A stretch of 64,000 nt of DNA from Boswellia sacra (Eukaryota; Streptophyta; Magnoliopsida; Sapindales; Burseraceae): the NCBI GenBank assembly GCA_013180625.2, contig SNVD02006237.1:1-64000 (forward strand). Reading direction: 5' to 3'. The notes under the pieces were generated by a model. That model was not told the DNA's origin. It saw only the letters and a program-made list of their open reading frames with translations, and did no database searches. The position numbers were made by a program, and so were the translations under genes. Position 1 is the stretch's first letter. Each line of letters starts with the position of its first letter. This document shows positions 1 to 12,079 of this stretch, in pieces.

Positions 1-237
1 CATGGCATTAGCTTGTTCCATATCTTCTTGCAAAGTTGGATACATGTCGATTGGATGCTCCATGGTAGAATATACCTCACATGCATAAGATTTCTGCATA
101 TGTCCTACAGCCATGTTTTCCACAAGAGAAGTTAACTCAGAGAGTTGTTGTTCAATGTTCGGAGTGCTTACCTCATTTACTCTCCATGATAGTTGTGGCT
201 CAAATCCGTCACTGAATTGATGGAAATTTACTACCAT
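1..237 (-). CDS. Partial gag-like frame of a Ty3/gypsy (Tat/Athila-like) element
   Basis: On the minus strand an ATG at 237 opens a frame without stops for 79 codons to the window edge. Its residues include LSELTSLVENMAVG and, further on, STMEHPIDMYPTLQED. From memory of plant gypsy elements this resembles the end of the gag region, where the usual form has cysteines around EHPTDMCPTLQE; here the second cysteine position reads tyrosine (DMYPT). The start lies only about 90 bp from the primer-binding site, so most of the usual gag N-terminus is absent. This suggests an internally shortened, non-autonomous element. Family assignment is by recognition only. Confidence 0.55.
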   Translation of the reverse strand, partial: MVVNFHQFSDGFEPQLSWRVNEVSTPNIEQQLSELTSLVENMAVGHMQKSYACEVYSTMEHPIDMYPTLQEDMEQANAM

Positions 238-330
238 GTCGTCTAAACACAAATAATCAAAAAAGATAAACAAACAAAAATATGAATCAACAATGAAAAC
301 GCAATAACAAATCGATTAGAAAATCAATCA

Positions 331-346
331 CCGGAAACGGCGCCAA
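331..346 (-). other. Primer-binding site of the minus-strand gypsy element
   Basis: Read on the minus strand the site is TTGGCGCCGTTTCCGG, five bases inside the LTR end. It matches the tRNA-Asp-type primer site (TGGCGCCGTTGCCGG) common in Tat/Athila-type elements, with one mismatch. It fixes the element's orientation: the body runs left, out of the window. Confidence 0.8.
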
Positions 347-351
347 AAACT

Positions 352-1760
352 TGATGCGTTCGAAACTAGCAAGTATACTAGTCGCACAAGTAATAAAGTG
401 ATAAGTAAATATCGTTCCCACGAGGATTGATTCTAATTGAATTTGTTATTTTCCAGCAATAATAAGCTAAACAAGGGGGGTTTTGTTGAATGATTAACTA
501 AATGAAATAAGAATGCAAATTAAGAATAACAAAACAGATGTTAATTTGAATGAAAGATTAATGAGAGACACTTGGTTAAGGGTTCTTTCTCTGCCACAAG
601 ATATGAATTTGTGAATTAACATAGAATTGTAATCCAATTACAGCATTGAAGTTATCAACCGTAGATAACAATAAGCTCTGTTATCCCAATCTTTCCTTAC
701 TTTGTTGTTAAATAAAACAGACTCTTTATTTAATCTCTATCATTAAACAACCTAGAACAAGCTCTCTAAATTTAATTCAATGGATGCATTACGAAAAGAA
801 AGACAGGTTGATCTAAGTAATAAAAACACAAGCTCGGATTATTTAACTTAGATTATATTCTCCAATTGCAATCTCTGATCACAATTTTGCTACTAATGAT
901 TAGAAATTCAAGACCATTACGGATCAAGATTTCTAATCTAGCAATAGACAATATCCAGATTATATTCAGTTGGCCACCCAAATACAATCCAGCAAGCAAT
1001 CATAGGCATTAGACATGGAAAAATACAAGCAACATCAATTAGAGAATTGGATAACAACTTCTTGCACAATCAACTTATAAAAACTATATCAGGGGCTTTG
1101 AAATCACCCTCAACCAATTCAGATTCAGTTACACATGTTTAAGAACGTGGTAAATACAATACAACATGGAGAAATTCCAGAAAATGAAAGGGAAGGGAAA
1201 AACTTAGCAAATTTGATGTAATTCTCTTTGGATTGTAGTTCTTCCTCTTTCAAAGCTTCCTTTCTCCTTCAAGAACTCCAAGAGATGAAAGAATTCCAGA
1301 GCTGAAGCCTCCACCACGTTCTCCCCTTTTCAAGTTATGAAAATAAAACCCTAAAATGAGTTTAAATACTCTGCTACAGTAACCTGCTACAGTGTCCCGT
1401 ATTATACATGCAACAGTGATTTGTGAAATTACATTTCTATACTTCTCACACTGTTTTGATTACAACTTTTGGTACACTGAATGGATTTATAAACCGTAAA
1501 TTTCTCTAGAAAATAGACTTTGAGAGCTTTCCAACGGGATATAATATGTCATCGGGTTCATTGTATATCAATACAATTAAATCCGAGAAGATGGTTGACT
1601 AGCAGAGGTGAAAATGAAGGGTTTTACTCCATTTTTATGCAAGTTGCTCCAAAACTCCTACAAACATCAAAACCACACAAAAACATAAAAATACCAAGGA
1701 ATATAGCAAAGAAACATGGACGAATTGATATGAAAATGATATATAAATAGACACTTATCA
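352..1760 (-). mobile_element. 5' LTR of a Ty3/gypsy (Tat/Athila-like) element, about 1.4 kb
   Basis: The LTR runs from TGATGCG (352) to ACTTATCA (1760), so both ends are TG...CA. The primer site lies just outside the 352 end. Near that end is the stretch around 387-430 with ACAAGTAATAAAGTG and ATCGTTCCCACGAGG, which is characteristic of this LTR type. CTGCTACAGTAACCTGCTAC-like repeats occur near 1372-1395. The five bases after it (TAGTG, 1761-1765) should be one half of the target duplication; the other half is outside the window. It has cut into the copia-like LTR that continues at 1761. Confidence 0.75.
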
Positions 1761-2041
1761 TAGTGTGATGAATATGATGAGGTGTGCCTTGTGATAATGA
1801 TATAGACAATGGGGTGTCTAGTGTAATAATTATAGTGATAAGGAATGGGTTGTAAAGTAGAATGATGTGACACAAAGAGTAATGAGTCATGTAGCAATAT
1901 GTAAAAGAGATTCCTTAGAGATAAGAAGCATTCTAGTATAGCATCATTGTTATACCTATATAAAAGATATGATAGCCTTGTATTAAGTAGAGTTGGTTAT
2001 CGATGTAAAATATTTTCTTAATGCGAAAACACCTATCTTTA
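1761..2041 (+). repeat. Copia/TRIM-like LTR, copy a (left part lost)
   Basis: About 280 bp, clearly homologous to 2493-2791 and 9520-9795. Shared landmarks are the GTGATGAGGTGTGC-like start, GTTGTAAAGTAGAATGATGTGAC, a TATATAAA box, and the end with ...ACACCTATCTTTA. The first few bases were displaced by the gypsy insertion whose LTR ends at 1760. A copia-type primer-binding site follows directly. Confidence 0.75.
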
Positions 2042-2054
2042 TGGTATCAGAGCC
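2042..2054 (+). other. Copia-type primer-binding site (initiator tRNA-Met)
   Basis: TGGTATCAGAGCC directly follows LTR copy a. This is the standard tRNA-Met primer site of plant copia and many other LTR elements. The corresponding site after copy b (2792) has decayed to CGGTATCAAAGTC. Confidence 0.8.
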
Positions 2055-2492
2055 TTCCTTCCCAAAAAGAGTTGAAGTGTAAGGTTTAAAATAATAAGGT
2101 TCTCTTAGCTTAGTTCTGCCATTGGTTGAGTTTTATCATTTTGATATCTTACAGTTTTTGATTTAGAAGTTAGTATTCAGTTAAGGCTATCCTGAGTGAG
2201 GTAATATAGATCTAAAACTTTTTATGTGGTGTGTTGCTCATTGTTAAGCCAAAAAGGTGTGGTTAAGAGCTTTTACCACAGAAAAGTTTATCCAAATTCT
2301 CCTTTTGTAGTAAGACCTGTATGTGAGGACAACATAAGGATAATGGATAACCAAGAGATAGTTAAGATTGCCAAAATTCTTCTTTAGAGATTCATTCTTT
2401 TTCTAGTTCTATTACAAATTTCTATTACAAGGCAGAGTATGAACCAGATATTAGATCCAACTTATTACAAAATAAAGTAAAGTAATTATGTA
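2055..2492 (+). mobile_element. Internal region 1 of the copia/TRIM-like element
   Basis: About 440 bp between LTR copies a and b with no coding frame of note. Its first ~130 bp match the start of internal region 2 (after 2791), including a GAAGTGTAAGGTT stretch and TTTTATCATTTTGATAT. It ends with AAAGTAAAGTAATTATG, also found before copy c at 9502-9518. A short non-coding body between matching LTRs is the TRIM layout, or a deletion derivative of a larger element. Confidence 0.6.
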
Positions 2493-2791
2493 TGTTTGTA
2501 ATCATAAGTGTGATGAGGTATGCATTGTAATAATGATATAGATAGTAAGGTGTCTAGTATCATGATGATAGTGATAAGGAATGAGTTGTAATGTAGAATG
2601 ATATGACATAAAGAGTGATAAGTCATGCAGTAACTTATAAAGGTGATTCCTTAAGGTGATTCCTTAGATATAAGGAATCATCTTCGTATAGTATCCTTAT
2701 CACATCTATATAAAGGATACGATATCCTTATGTTAAGCAGAGTTGGATATCAATATAAAATATTTTCTTAGTGTAGAAATATATATCTTTA
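2493..2791 (+). repeat. Copia/TRIM-like LTR, copy b
   Basis: Close homologue of copies a and c, with the TATATAAAGGATACGAT promoter region at about 2699-2720. It ends ...ATATATCTTTA before a degenerate primer site. It carries a small internal duplication, GTGATTCCTTA twice near 2642-2664, absent from the other two copies. It acts as right LTR for internal region 1 and left LTR for internal region 2. Exact ends are approximate. Confidence 0.7.
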
Positions 2792-2948
2792 CGGTATCAA
2801 AGTCTTCAATCTCAAAAGGATTAGAAGTGTAAGGTTCAAAATAATAAAGTTCTCTCAACTCAGCTCTGCTATTGGTTGAATTTTATCATTTTGATATTTT
2901 ATAATTTCTGATTTAGAAGTTAGTCAAATCTCTTACCAAACAAAAATT

Positions 2949-5900
2949 CACTGCAACAAAATAGTCCATTAGCGACCACCTTTTCTGAGGGTAAATTTTA
3001 CCCTCGGTAATAACCATTTTTTTTGATAGCTGAATGACAAACCGCCGTGATAAAAAAGTTTCAATTATTTTTACCGAGGCGAAGTTGCTGTAAAAAATTA
3101 TCGTCAATTGCCCTCACAAATAACTGTTTTACCAAGGCAACTGGCCGTCAGAAATTATCATACGTTGCTCTCGCAAATAATAATTATTTGGCGCTAACAC
3201 CTCCCGCCACATCCAATTTCCAGCAATTAAAATGGGGCAAAATTTTTTTTACCAGGGGCTAATTGCCGTTGGAAATGTACCAAATTGACCCTTAGTAAAA
3301 CTTAATAATATGTTATTCTTTTTAGTGAGGGAAATGCCCTTAGAAATGATATAATATTCCATCGAAAATAATAAATTTCTAATGAAAATATTATTCAAAT
3401 GGCTTCTAAATCTTCCATGGGAAATTTGTTACCAAGGGCAATATGCAATCACAAAAGGCATTAACATTTCATCGTAACGCTAATTAATTGCTTTAAGATC
3501 TTGTATCAAGGATACTTTCATGGATGGCATGAGAAGGTTGTGCATGATACAGAAAAAGAAAAAAAAATTAGTAGATCAGAGTTTCTTATTGTAGCTTAGA
3601 TTGGTGATTGTGGCATTGGACAAGAGGGTGCCTTCATTGACGAAATGAGATTATTATGAGCAATTATTATAATTGGTTAGTATATGCAAGATTCTTTTAT
3701 ATTGGTTTATAGATATTGAAGTTGCTTGCTTTTGAAGTTTGTTTAATTATTGTGTTGTTGTGTACGTTGTACATATTTATATGTTTCAATTATGATTTTT
3801 AAGCCCATAAATCGTAAATGAAATTTTAAATATTATGTTATTCTTTCAATTGTCACTTTTTAACTTTTGTTTCACTGTAGTCCTAGTAACTAATGATTAC
3901 AAAATTTAATGCACTTTACTAAAATATGAGGTGAGGGTGAGAATACTTTTCATTGCAAGAAATTTATGCTCAAAATTTTGAAGTTTTTGTTATTTGTTGA
4001 CCCATTTATATGGAATTATACAATTTTTTTTCACATAGTACAAAACGGAGTAAGTAATTAATATAAGAAAAAGAAATGATCAATAATGATGTTAAATTTA
4101 TATAACTTAATTAATTGAATAACGTAACAAATTTACATTGCATCTAACAATAAATCAAAAGAAGAAGAATAATGTAAAACCCTTCTCATTATAACATATC
4201 CAACACAGCAACTAATAAAAAACACGAGAAAATAAGATTACCAATCAAGGATCTTGAATTCACATTCTAACCATAAACATGATCAAGATTTCATTCATAT
4301 TTCAATGAAAAGGAAAATTTACTCACACTAAACATTCATGTCGCTTCACGGTTTTGTGAGGCTGTTGTAGCCTATCATTTATACTAAGGTAATTTGATAT
4401 GAAAGTGGTCGATCACACTGCATATAATTGCATAAAATGGAACTCGGTTATGGAAAATTTATTATTATTGTTATTATCATAAAATTTAATAACTAAGATA
4501 ATATTATATATCTATACTATAATTTCATTATTTACTATAATTTAATATAATCTAATTTTTGTTATCAATTTCATTATTTACTATAATCTAATATAATTTA
4601 ATTTTTGTTATCCATTTGATTATTTATTATCAATTTAAGAAAATATATTTCGTCGTCAATTTGATTATTTATTATCAATTTAATATAATTTTATTTTGTA
4701 ATCAATTTGATTAATTATTAATCAATTTAGTGTAAACTCAGTATACAAAGATTATTGATTGATTGGTGTTAATCAAAATATTTATTTAATAAACAATAAT
4801 TGATGTAATTAAATTATTATTAGTTGAATTATAGATAATCAAATTGAAGCCCGAAATTTTGTAACTTAGAATTTTGTACAGAGCAGCAATATAAGCATCC
4901 AAATGGCTCGAAATCTTAAAGTTTTATGTAAACGAAGCCCTCACTCCCGCTCTTTCATTTCTCCAAATCATAACCCCAGCCTCGTAAGCCCTTACTCCCT
5001 CATCTCACCGATTTCGCTTTCTCTCCCTCACTCATCCAAGCACCAACCCTCATTGCAGTGATTTTGCTTTCACCGATCAACTCATGATTTCGCATCAACT
5101 TAACTACTCGTTTTCGATCTCTCGTTTTGGCTCAAATCAGTGAAACCACTCTTATGTATGACTGGGTAAGTTTTGGTTTCAGTTTATTAGTTCATTTTTG
5201 TTTTCAATTCTGATTCATTTCACCTCTGATTCATTGTTTGGGTTTGTTTGGATTCCTTTCAGATTATTTGGTTTTGTGCTTCTTGTGATTTGTTTGATAA
5301 AATATTATCTTGTAATTTGTTTGGATTTGTTTTAGATTATTGTAGTGTGAGCCTTTAAGGTATAAGATTTGAGCTATGCAAGTAGGCTGACTAGGTCAAC
5401 AGTACTTGATGAGCGCGAAGCGATGAGGAGCATTTTCGGTAAACAAGGGCAATTGAGGCCAAATCTAGGCGTTGCAATTTGCCGGTAAACTATTCAAATT
5501 AATTAGATGCACCCTTCAAAATTTATTATACAAATACAAGTAAGTGATGAATCCATTAGATTGGGCAGATTGCTTCCCTACTGTTTCTATGCTTTCGTTT
5601 GCATTTGTCATTTAATTGAGGATTATGGACTTCGGTTATTTACTTATTTATTTATTTTTTGTTTGCATTGTTGCTATTGTTCTGACTTTTGTTTGTTTGC
5701 TTCTTGGCTTTTGCCTTGTATTTGCATTTGCTGTTTCAATTTTTCTTGAACTTGTTTTTATTACCTCTTGCAACAAATTATAGTTATTAGAATAGATCTG
5801 GTATTGATATTGTTGCTATCTTGATATTGATGCCATGTTTCATGATTCTATATATAATAGTACAATTACGAGCTCATTTTCTTTCCTTTAATATGTTAGT

Positions 5901-8532
5901 TCACTTGAATAGAAATATCTAATACTTTTGTGCTCCTAGAGTCCACTTTGAGGCCTCAAATTGTGGTGAGTTGTGGCCTTATTGGCAATTGGAAGAAGTT
6001 AGAAATCAAACAAACAGAATTTTCAGAGGCAGATTCTGAACAGATGAGGATTTCGAAACCTGTGAGATCTGTCATACTCTGATTTATATTCTCAAATTTA
6101 TATGTATTAAACTAGACATTTAAAGGGTTTCTTTTAAAGTTTATTTTGTTGAAAAATATTTAGTATTTGATTTGTGCTGAATTTTTGAAGATGACTCTAT
6201 AATGTTGAAAATTCTACATTTTTGCAGATTTGTAAGTCTTTCAAAAAATATTTGAGGTACCTAGACATTTCAAAAAATTATGACATTTGGTAGATTCATT
6301 GGTCCTCATGTGTATTTTAATTCTGGAAATTTTTGTGATTTTGTGATTTAAGTGGAATTTCTTATGTATTTTCAAACGAGGGAAGGTTAGTTTTGAGAAC
6401 TGTATGACAAAACTGATATACTTAAAAACTTAAATTATTTGAGATACTTACGCGATGCAAAATGTTATGAAATTTTCCATGATTTTACATAAATACGTCT
6501 TGAAGATCCCTATAAAATCTTAGAACATTTAGATTAGTAGGTTATTTATTAAAAATCAGAGAACCTATGCTACAATGTTTTTGGCTTTGTCTTTTCCTTT
6601 TTAATATGATTTCCCCCATTAAATTTTGAACCAAGTATAATTAGACAGGTACTGTCTGTTCTTAATTTTGGGAATATGCTTTGCGCTCTGTTTCTGTTTT
6701 ACTAGTTTGAACTTGAGTTGTTCTGAGTTAACTAATGTGAGGTTCACTAGCTTTCATGAGACTGAATCTGATTCACTTTTAAGGCTCTTATTGGTGCAAT
6801 ACCATGAATAAGAACTGATCTGTGGCTGCTAAAAGATGAAAGAAAAATCAGATTGTAGAACCCTCCTCAAAAACCCAGCTATGAAAGAAAAATCAGATTG
6901 TAGAACCCTCCTCAAAAACCCAGCTTTGTTTTTAGAGGTAATGTTGGGTTTTTGAGGAGTTAATGGCTAATGATATGTAGTCTTCTGAGGCATTCTGTAG
7001 AAAATCGATTGTTGCTAATTCATTTCTATTGGAAAAAGGCTGGATAGAAAGCTGAAATGTGAACTACAAACAGCAAAGCAGAATGACAGAAATGCAAAAA
7101 AAAAAAAAAAAAAAAAAAAGCAGAGGAAATAGAGGAGACAGAACTGGAAATAAGTTCTTGCTGTAGAGCATACTGCTTTTACTAATTTTCAGATCCTACT
7201 TGTTTTATGTTTTTCCTTGTTACAACATAGAGATGTGGATTGAATTTATAGGACTCCTAGAGACAAACATTCAGGAACTCTAGACCCTTAGAGATATGCA
7301 AATTTAGAAGCTCTTTAATTCTTTTCTAGAGCAGTCCACACAAAGTACATATACACGAAGCTAAATAAAATTAATTTTCTTGTATTCATATATTTGGTTC
7401 TACTTCTAGTTTTCTTGTTTCTTAAATTGAGTTATTCATGGCACTTCTTTAATTTAAGTTCTTTCCTTCTAATATGTATTTAATTGTGATTGTGTTTAAT
7501 GTGAAGACAAGTTTTGCTTGTTTTATAATAATTAGGAATTTATGAGTTTTGAGATATCCTTATTCACATTTTATTTGTTTTGTTTAGTTTTTTTGAAGTG
7601 ATGAATTTATCTAATGTCTATGGTAAAATGGTTTGAACTTTGAGTTGTTCTAAAGTTATTGTTTTCTTTTTATACAGGACAATTATGCAAAAATTGAGGA
7701 CTTGGAATGTCATGAAAGCCAGAATCATTGAAGGAAAAAATTGACGTCATGGATCGTAAATGGGTAATTGAAGGATAGTTTTGTCTAAATTTAGGTGGAA
7801 GAAATCTCTTCTATTTTGGTTTTTGAAATACTAAATTTGCAATTGTGCAAATTTGTTAAATGTTACATGATGAAAGCTACTTTTGCATTGCAATGTACAT
7901 TAATTTGTTATTTAATGATAATTATTTACTTTTATATAGTACATTTATTCCAATTTGCTTGTTATTATTTTCTTGCAATTTGATGAATAAATATTACGAT
8001 ATTGTATAATTATCTTTTTATTTTTACAATTTAGATGAGATTTAAATTGAAAAACAAACGTAACATATGCAAGAATAGTTTTTTCCATTGAAGATTTGAC
8101 AATTTTCGAAGGCGTTTTGACAGTTTTCAACAGAGTGGGCCTTTGGTAAATTTATGTATCGATGATACAATTTCGTTTTTTAACAAAAAGATCCTTTGGA
8201 AAAAGATATTTTTATTCGACGGCGATATGATCGTTTTTTATGGCATTTGTCCTGGGTGAAGTATAATTTTCGAGGGTAAAATTTTTTTTTCTCAACAAGT
8301 CTAACACGTGGAAAAAAAAATAATTTTCGACGGTAAAATTATACTTTTCTGATGGAAAGTTGCCCTTGGTAAAAATGCTATTTTCGACGATTTGTCGCAA
8401 TTGAACTTTTTGCGGCCCCAGAAATAGCAACGACATCCAACGATGATTTCCCCCGGTGAATAGTTTTTTTAAGGACAATTAATCATTATCGACGGGATTT
8501 CGTCCTTGCTAATGAGCATCTTTATTGTAGTG
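2949..8532. mobile_element. CACTA-1, a 5.6-kb non-autonomous CACTA element
   Basis: The left end reads CACTGCAACAAAATAG and the right end, reversed, CACTACAATAAAGATGC. The 3-bp target duplication ATT is present at 2946-2948 and 8533-8535. Subterminal regions hold many short copies of motifs such as TTACCGAGGC, TTGCCCTCA (left) and TTTTCGACGGTAAAATT, TTGCCCTTGG (right), typical transposase-binding clusters. The interior is AT-rich, has a tandem/inverted repeat at 6836-6959 and a 24-base A tract near 7096-7119. I see no transposase or recognisable captured protein; frames such as 5507-5749 are short and unremarkable. It interrupts internal region 2 of the copia/TRIM element. Confidence 0.85.
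6836..6959. repeat. 45-bp tandem duplication followed by an inverted arm
   Basis: A 45-bp unit starting ATGAAAGAAAAATCAGATTG is present twice without visible change (6836-6880, 6881-6925). The second copy ends in CTCCTCAAAAACCCA (6908-6922). An inverted copy, TGGGTTTTTGAGGAG, lies at 6945-6959. The transcript could form a 15-bp stem with a 22-base loop. Confidence 0.85.
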
Positions 8533-8535
8533 ATT

Positions 8536-9519
8536 TGAAATAGAGCACAATGATCTTCCTGAATAGTATGTGATATGCCAAATGATTAATTTATTATATG
8601 GCTGATTATCACTTAGAAATATACTCCTTTTATGGCTAAATAACAGTATCTACCCACCAATTTATCAAGGATCCAAGAAATCTTGAAATAAGCCTAAAAG
8701 CAATTGCTTTTCTTGTAAGATGTGGAGTGCATTGAATTTCACCTTCTACCCAAGCTAGCATCTTTTCAAAATATGCTGGTCTTTATTTTGGTTTTAGAAC
8801 ATCAATATTCCAAAAAGTTTTTATTGTAAGAGTGTTCGGCACTTGAGCTTGAACATCCAGTTCTTCTTGATTTTCTTGATGTTGATTGTCACCAGCTATG
8901 TTTGTTGTAGGAGAAACTTCTGAAGTTTCTCCTTTACTCATTTCTAATCTAAATTGAGGACTCCTTTGCCTGAATCGTGCAGTGGTGTCAACCTATGTTG
9001 GCATTGCAGGAACATGAGGCTGCTTAATGTTATTACCAGTAGAACTTTCTTCCCAAATATCAGAAGACTTTCTTGGTTCATCTTTCTTCCAAGAAATCTT
9101 ATTTTTCTTCCTTTGCTTAAAATATCTGCACTGTTCTTCTCGAGTTTGTTAAAAAAAGTAATCACTGTCAACATTAGTACTGAGAATCATGTTGATTGGT
9201 CAAGGTCTTTCATGAGTATCTGAAAGTTACTTGACTGTAAGCTTGTGAACTTTCTTCAGTCACCTGCGTATCTCATGAAGATCCTGCTTGATCTGTTCTT
9301 GCTATTTAGTGGTTCACTCTAATGCTCTATTTTGTTCCAAGGAATTAGTATTTTGCCAATTAACTAAATATGTCAAATCTCTCTTGCCAAACAAAAATTT
9401 GAAACAGAGCACAAAGAGCTTCTTGAATGTTGTGGTGATGTGCCAAATAGGTTATGGTCATGGGAACAATATGAAGACAAGATGTAACTTGATGTAACAT
9501 AAAGTAAAGTAATTATGTA
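8536..9519 (+). mobile_element. Internal region 2 of the copia/TRIM-like element (right of CACTA-1)
   Basis: Together with 2792-2948 this forms the body between LTR copies b and c. It contains a local duplication: 2922-2948 joined to 8536-8600 matches 9370-9460 (AAATCTC, CCAAACAAAAATT, TGAAA.AGAGCACAA, ATATGCCAAAT/ATGTGCCAAAT). The minus strand between 8560 and 9174 has broken protein-like stretches (for example AWVEGEIQCTPHLTR) that I cannot assign to a family. Only short frames remain. Confidence 0.5.
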
Positions 9520-9791
9520 TGTTTATAATAATGAGTGTGATGAGGTGTGCATTGTAATAATAATATAGATAGTGAGGTTTCTAATAATAAAGAATGAGTT
9601 GTAAAGTAGAATGATGTGACATAAAAGTAATGAGTCTATGTAATAACTTATAAAGGAGATTTCTTAGAGAAAAGGAAACATCCTAGTATAGTATCCTTGT
9701 CAAATCTATATAAAGGATACGATAGCATGGTATTTAAGCTAGCATACTTAAATATCAATATAAAATATTTCTTTAGTGTGAAAACACCTAT

Positions 9792-9795
<4 letters not shown>
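9520..9795 (+). repeat. Copia/TRIM-like LTR, copy c
   Basis: Third copy of the ~280-bp LTR (TATATAAAGGATACGAT near 9708-9725, end ...ACACCTATCTTTA). Where copy a has its primer site this copy runs straight into a (TA)n tract, as expected for a right-hand LTR. No target duplication could be confirmed because the flank is simple sequence. Confidence 0.7.

Positions 9796-9836
<41 letters not shown>
9795..9836. repeat. (TA)n microsatellite
   Basis: About 21 TA dinucleotides directly abutting LTR copy c. Confidence 0.95.
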
Positions 9837-9840
<4 letters not shown>

Positions 9841-9879
9841 CCCATAATATTCATTTATAAATAAAATAATTTTTATTTA

Positions 9880-9955
9880 TTTAAATTATAATTATAATTT
9901 ATAATTATAAAATATAATTATAATTTATAATTATAAATTATAATTATAAATTTAG
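9880..9955. repeat. AT-only palindromic tract
   Basis: A nearly pure A/T tract made of repeated, mutually inverted units of the type TATAATTATAATTTATAATT. Several self-complementary hairpins can be drawn. No gene signal. Confidence 0.8.
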
Positions 9956-12079
9956 GTGTAAATGTTTAAATTTATAATTTTTTAATGTATAGGAAAAGAT
10001 ATATAAATAAAATAATGAATGTTAATGCATTTATTTATTATGATGTTGGAGGATATTATACCCATAATATTCATTTAAATTTTAATTTACTTTACTATCA
10101 GGTAGTGGGGCCTCAAAATGCTTTCACTTCAATATTTATAAAATTGCGTGGTGGAATCGTGTATAGATGAGGGGAATCCAAGCATTAAGTTTTTACATAG
10201 AAAATCTATGTTTGTCTCCTTATTGAGGAAGGATTGGTTACTATATATTATTGTTTATTTGAGTCGGTTACTTAATTAATCAATCAGTAATTCTAAACTT
10301 CCAACCTACATATAAACTAAGTTCTACATCGTAAAATCTTATTGGATATGTAATTTTTCTTATTCTTTTTTAGTTTTAGTTTTAGTTTTTCCTTCTCTAG
10401 TGAATTAGATAGCTATATCAGTTTGTAGAGTTTACGTTGTATATAGATTTTAAGTCTAGCACTACTATTAATTAAATTTCTTGATTTGTACTAACCAAAA
10501 TCTGATGGAAAATCTTTCTTGTCTCCTCATAAAGTTAGCAGACGTTTATTGGTTACTGAATAAGTTCCTTAATTTCCCTCATAGAATTTTTCAAATTAAC
10601 ATAGATAAATCTAGTGATAAGAAGATTAAATTTTGATTGGATAAAATAATGCATATTTGCCTTTTGCTTAAGTTTCTATATTATCAAAATTTTACCTTTT
10701 AATTTTTTTCTTTTTAACAATGATGAATAATTTTTTTTTGTCAAACTATAATTGAACCTCTTTTCCTTCAAATTTGTTTTCATAGTTGAATTATAGAATT
10801 TTTAATTTAGCTCAATTAAATCTTAAAAATTATGCAAGTTTATTTCTACTATTATGTTTTGTTAATATATTATGGGTTATGCATAGGGAAAGATAGAAAA
10901 TACAGAAAGGGGTTTATAAGATAGGAAATAATTAAAATTTGGAACATTAAATCAAAGAATTCCATGAAGATTTTCTTTTCTTTTCTCTCTTTTTTTTTTT
11001 TTGAAATTTCTTATCAAAACTATAAAATTTAGTTCTTTTCCTATTTAGATAGAAATTATTTGAACTAAGAAAAAAACACCTTAAAATGTCTGAATAATAG
11101 AAAATTAGTGTAGTGAGATGTCAGAATAAGTCAAAATAGAGTTAATATAAAAGACAAAAAAACTTTAATTTTTTTATAATAATTTTATATGATATTCAAT
11201 CAAATTTTAAATAACTAAATAGTAATCATAAGAGTTCTAATAATATGGAGATAAAAGAATATGGGGCTCCATAAATGACCCTTTCATTATTACGATCATC
11301 GTCTTAATTATCATAAACTATTAAACCTATAATTCTCATACATATTTATTTATGCACACACAGCTTCAGGGCAGCTTCACACAAAGCTAACAACGCTACC
11401 TCCGTCGTCAATTTCCTCTCAAGTGATGTGGAAATTTTGCTGGTTTTATTCATTTTAAAACCAATATCGTCGCATGCTGCTTACCGAATAATTCTTCAAA
11501 TTTTGGAAGAATTACTCTTATTAATTTTTTTATGATTTTATCTTCTTGGATAATCATTACTCTATAGTTAATTACTTCTTTTGTATGTTATTTTCTCTAT
11601 CTTTTCCGTTCTTTTTTATTCTCTCTATTAATTATACAACTATCTCATTATTATAATAATTATCTATACATCGTTGAGTTATGTTTTGATAACAAAGGAA
11701 TTGAGAATAAAAAAACTATCATATCAATTAATTAACAGTTAATTTAACATATTAGCTAGAAAACGTTATTTTAGCATAAAAAATTGTCTAAAAAATTAAA
11801 TAATAAGTTAAAACAAGGAAAACGAATTATTATTCGGATAAAGACTAATCCTTCTCCAATCGTAACTTCTTCTTTGTACACGTATATATATATTTCCAGG
11901 ATTCCAGGTTCCCTGTTCCTGCTCAAATTCTGAGCTATAATTCAAAGATATTCGGCTAGCTCCACTATAATATACATAGAAACGCTCAAAACCCTAAAAT
12001 TTCTGAACTATAATTCTGAAAAAGGAAAAGAATAGACGAGAAGAGAAGCTTATCAATTTTTTTTTTTTTTTTTTAATTC
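9956..12079. other. AT-rich upstream region of the NAC pseudogene
   Basis: No recognisable gene. The stretch is AT-rich with short frames only. The last 200 bp (TATATATATA at 11884-11893, then AAACCCTAAAA near 11988 and an 18-base T tract before the ATG) look like a plant promoter and 5' leader of the NAC copy. Confidence 0.4.

Noticed and set aside
5507..5749. 80-codon Cys/Phe-rich frame in CACTA-1 as a secreted peptide
   Set aside because: T-rich composition and no conserved cysteine spacing that I recognise.
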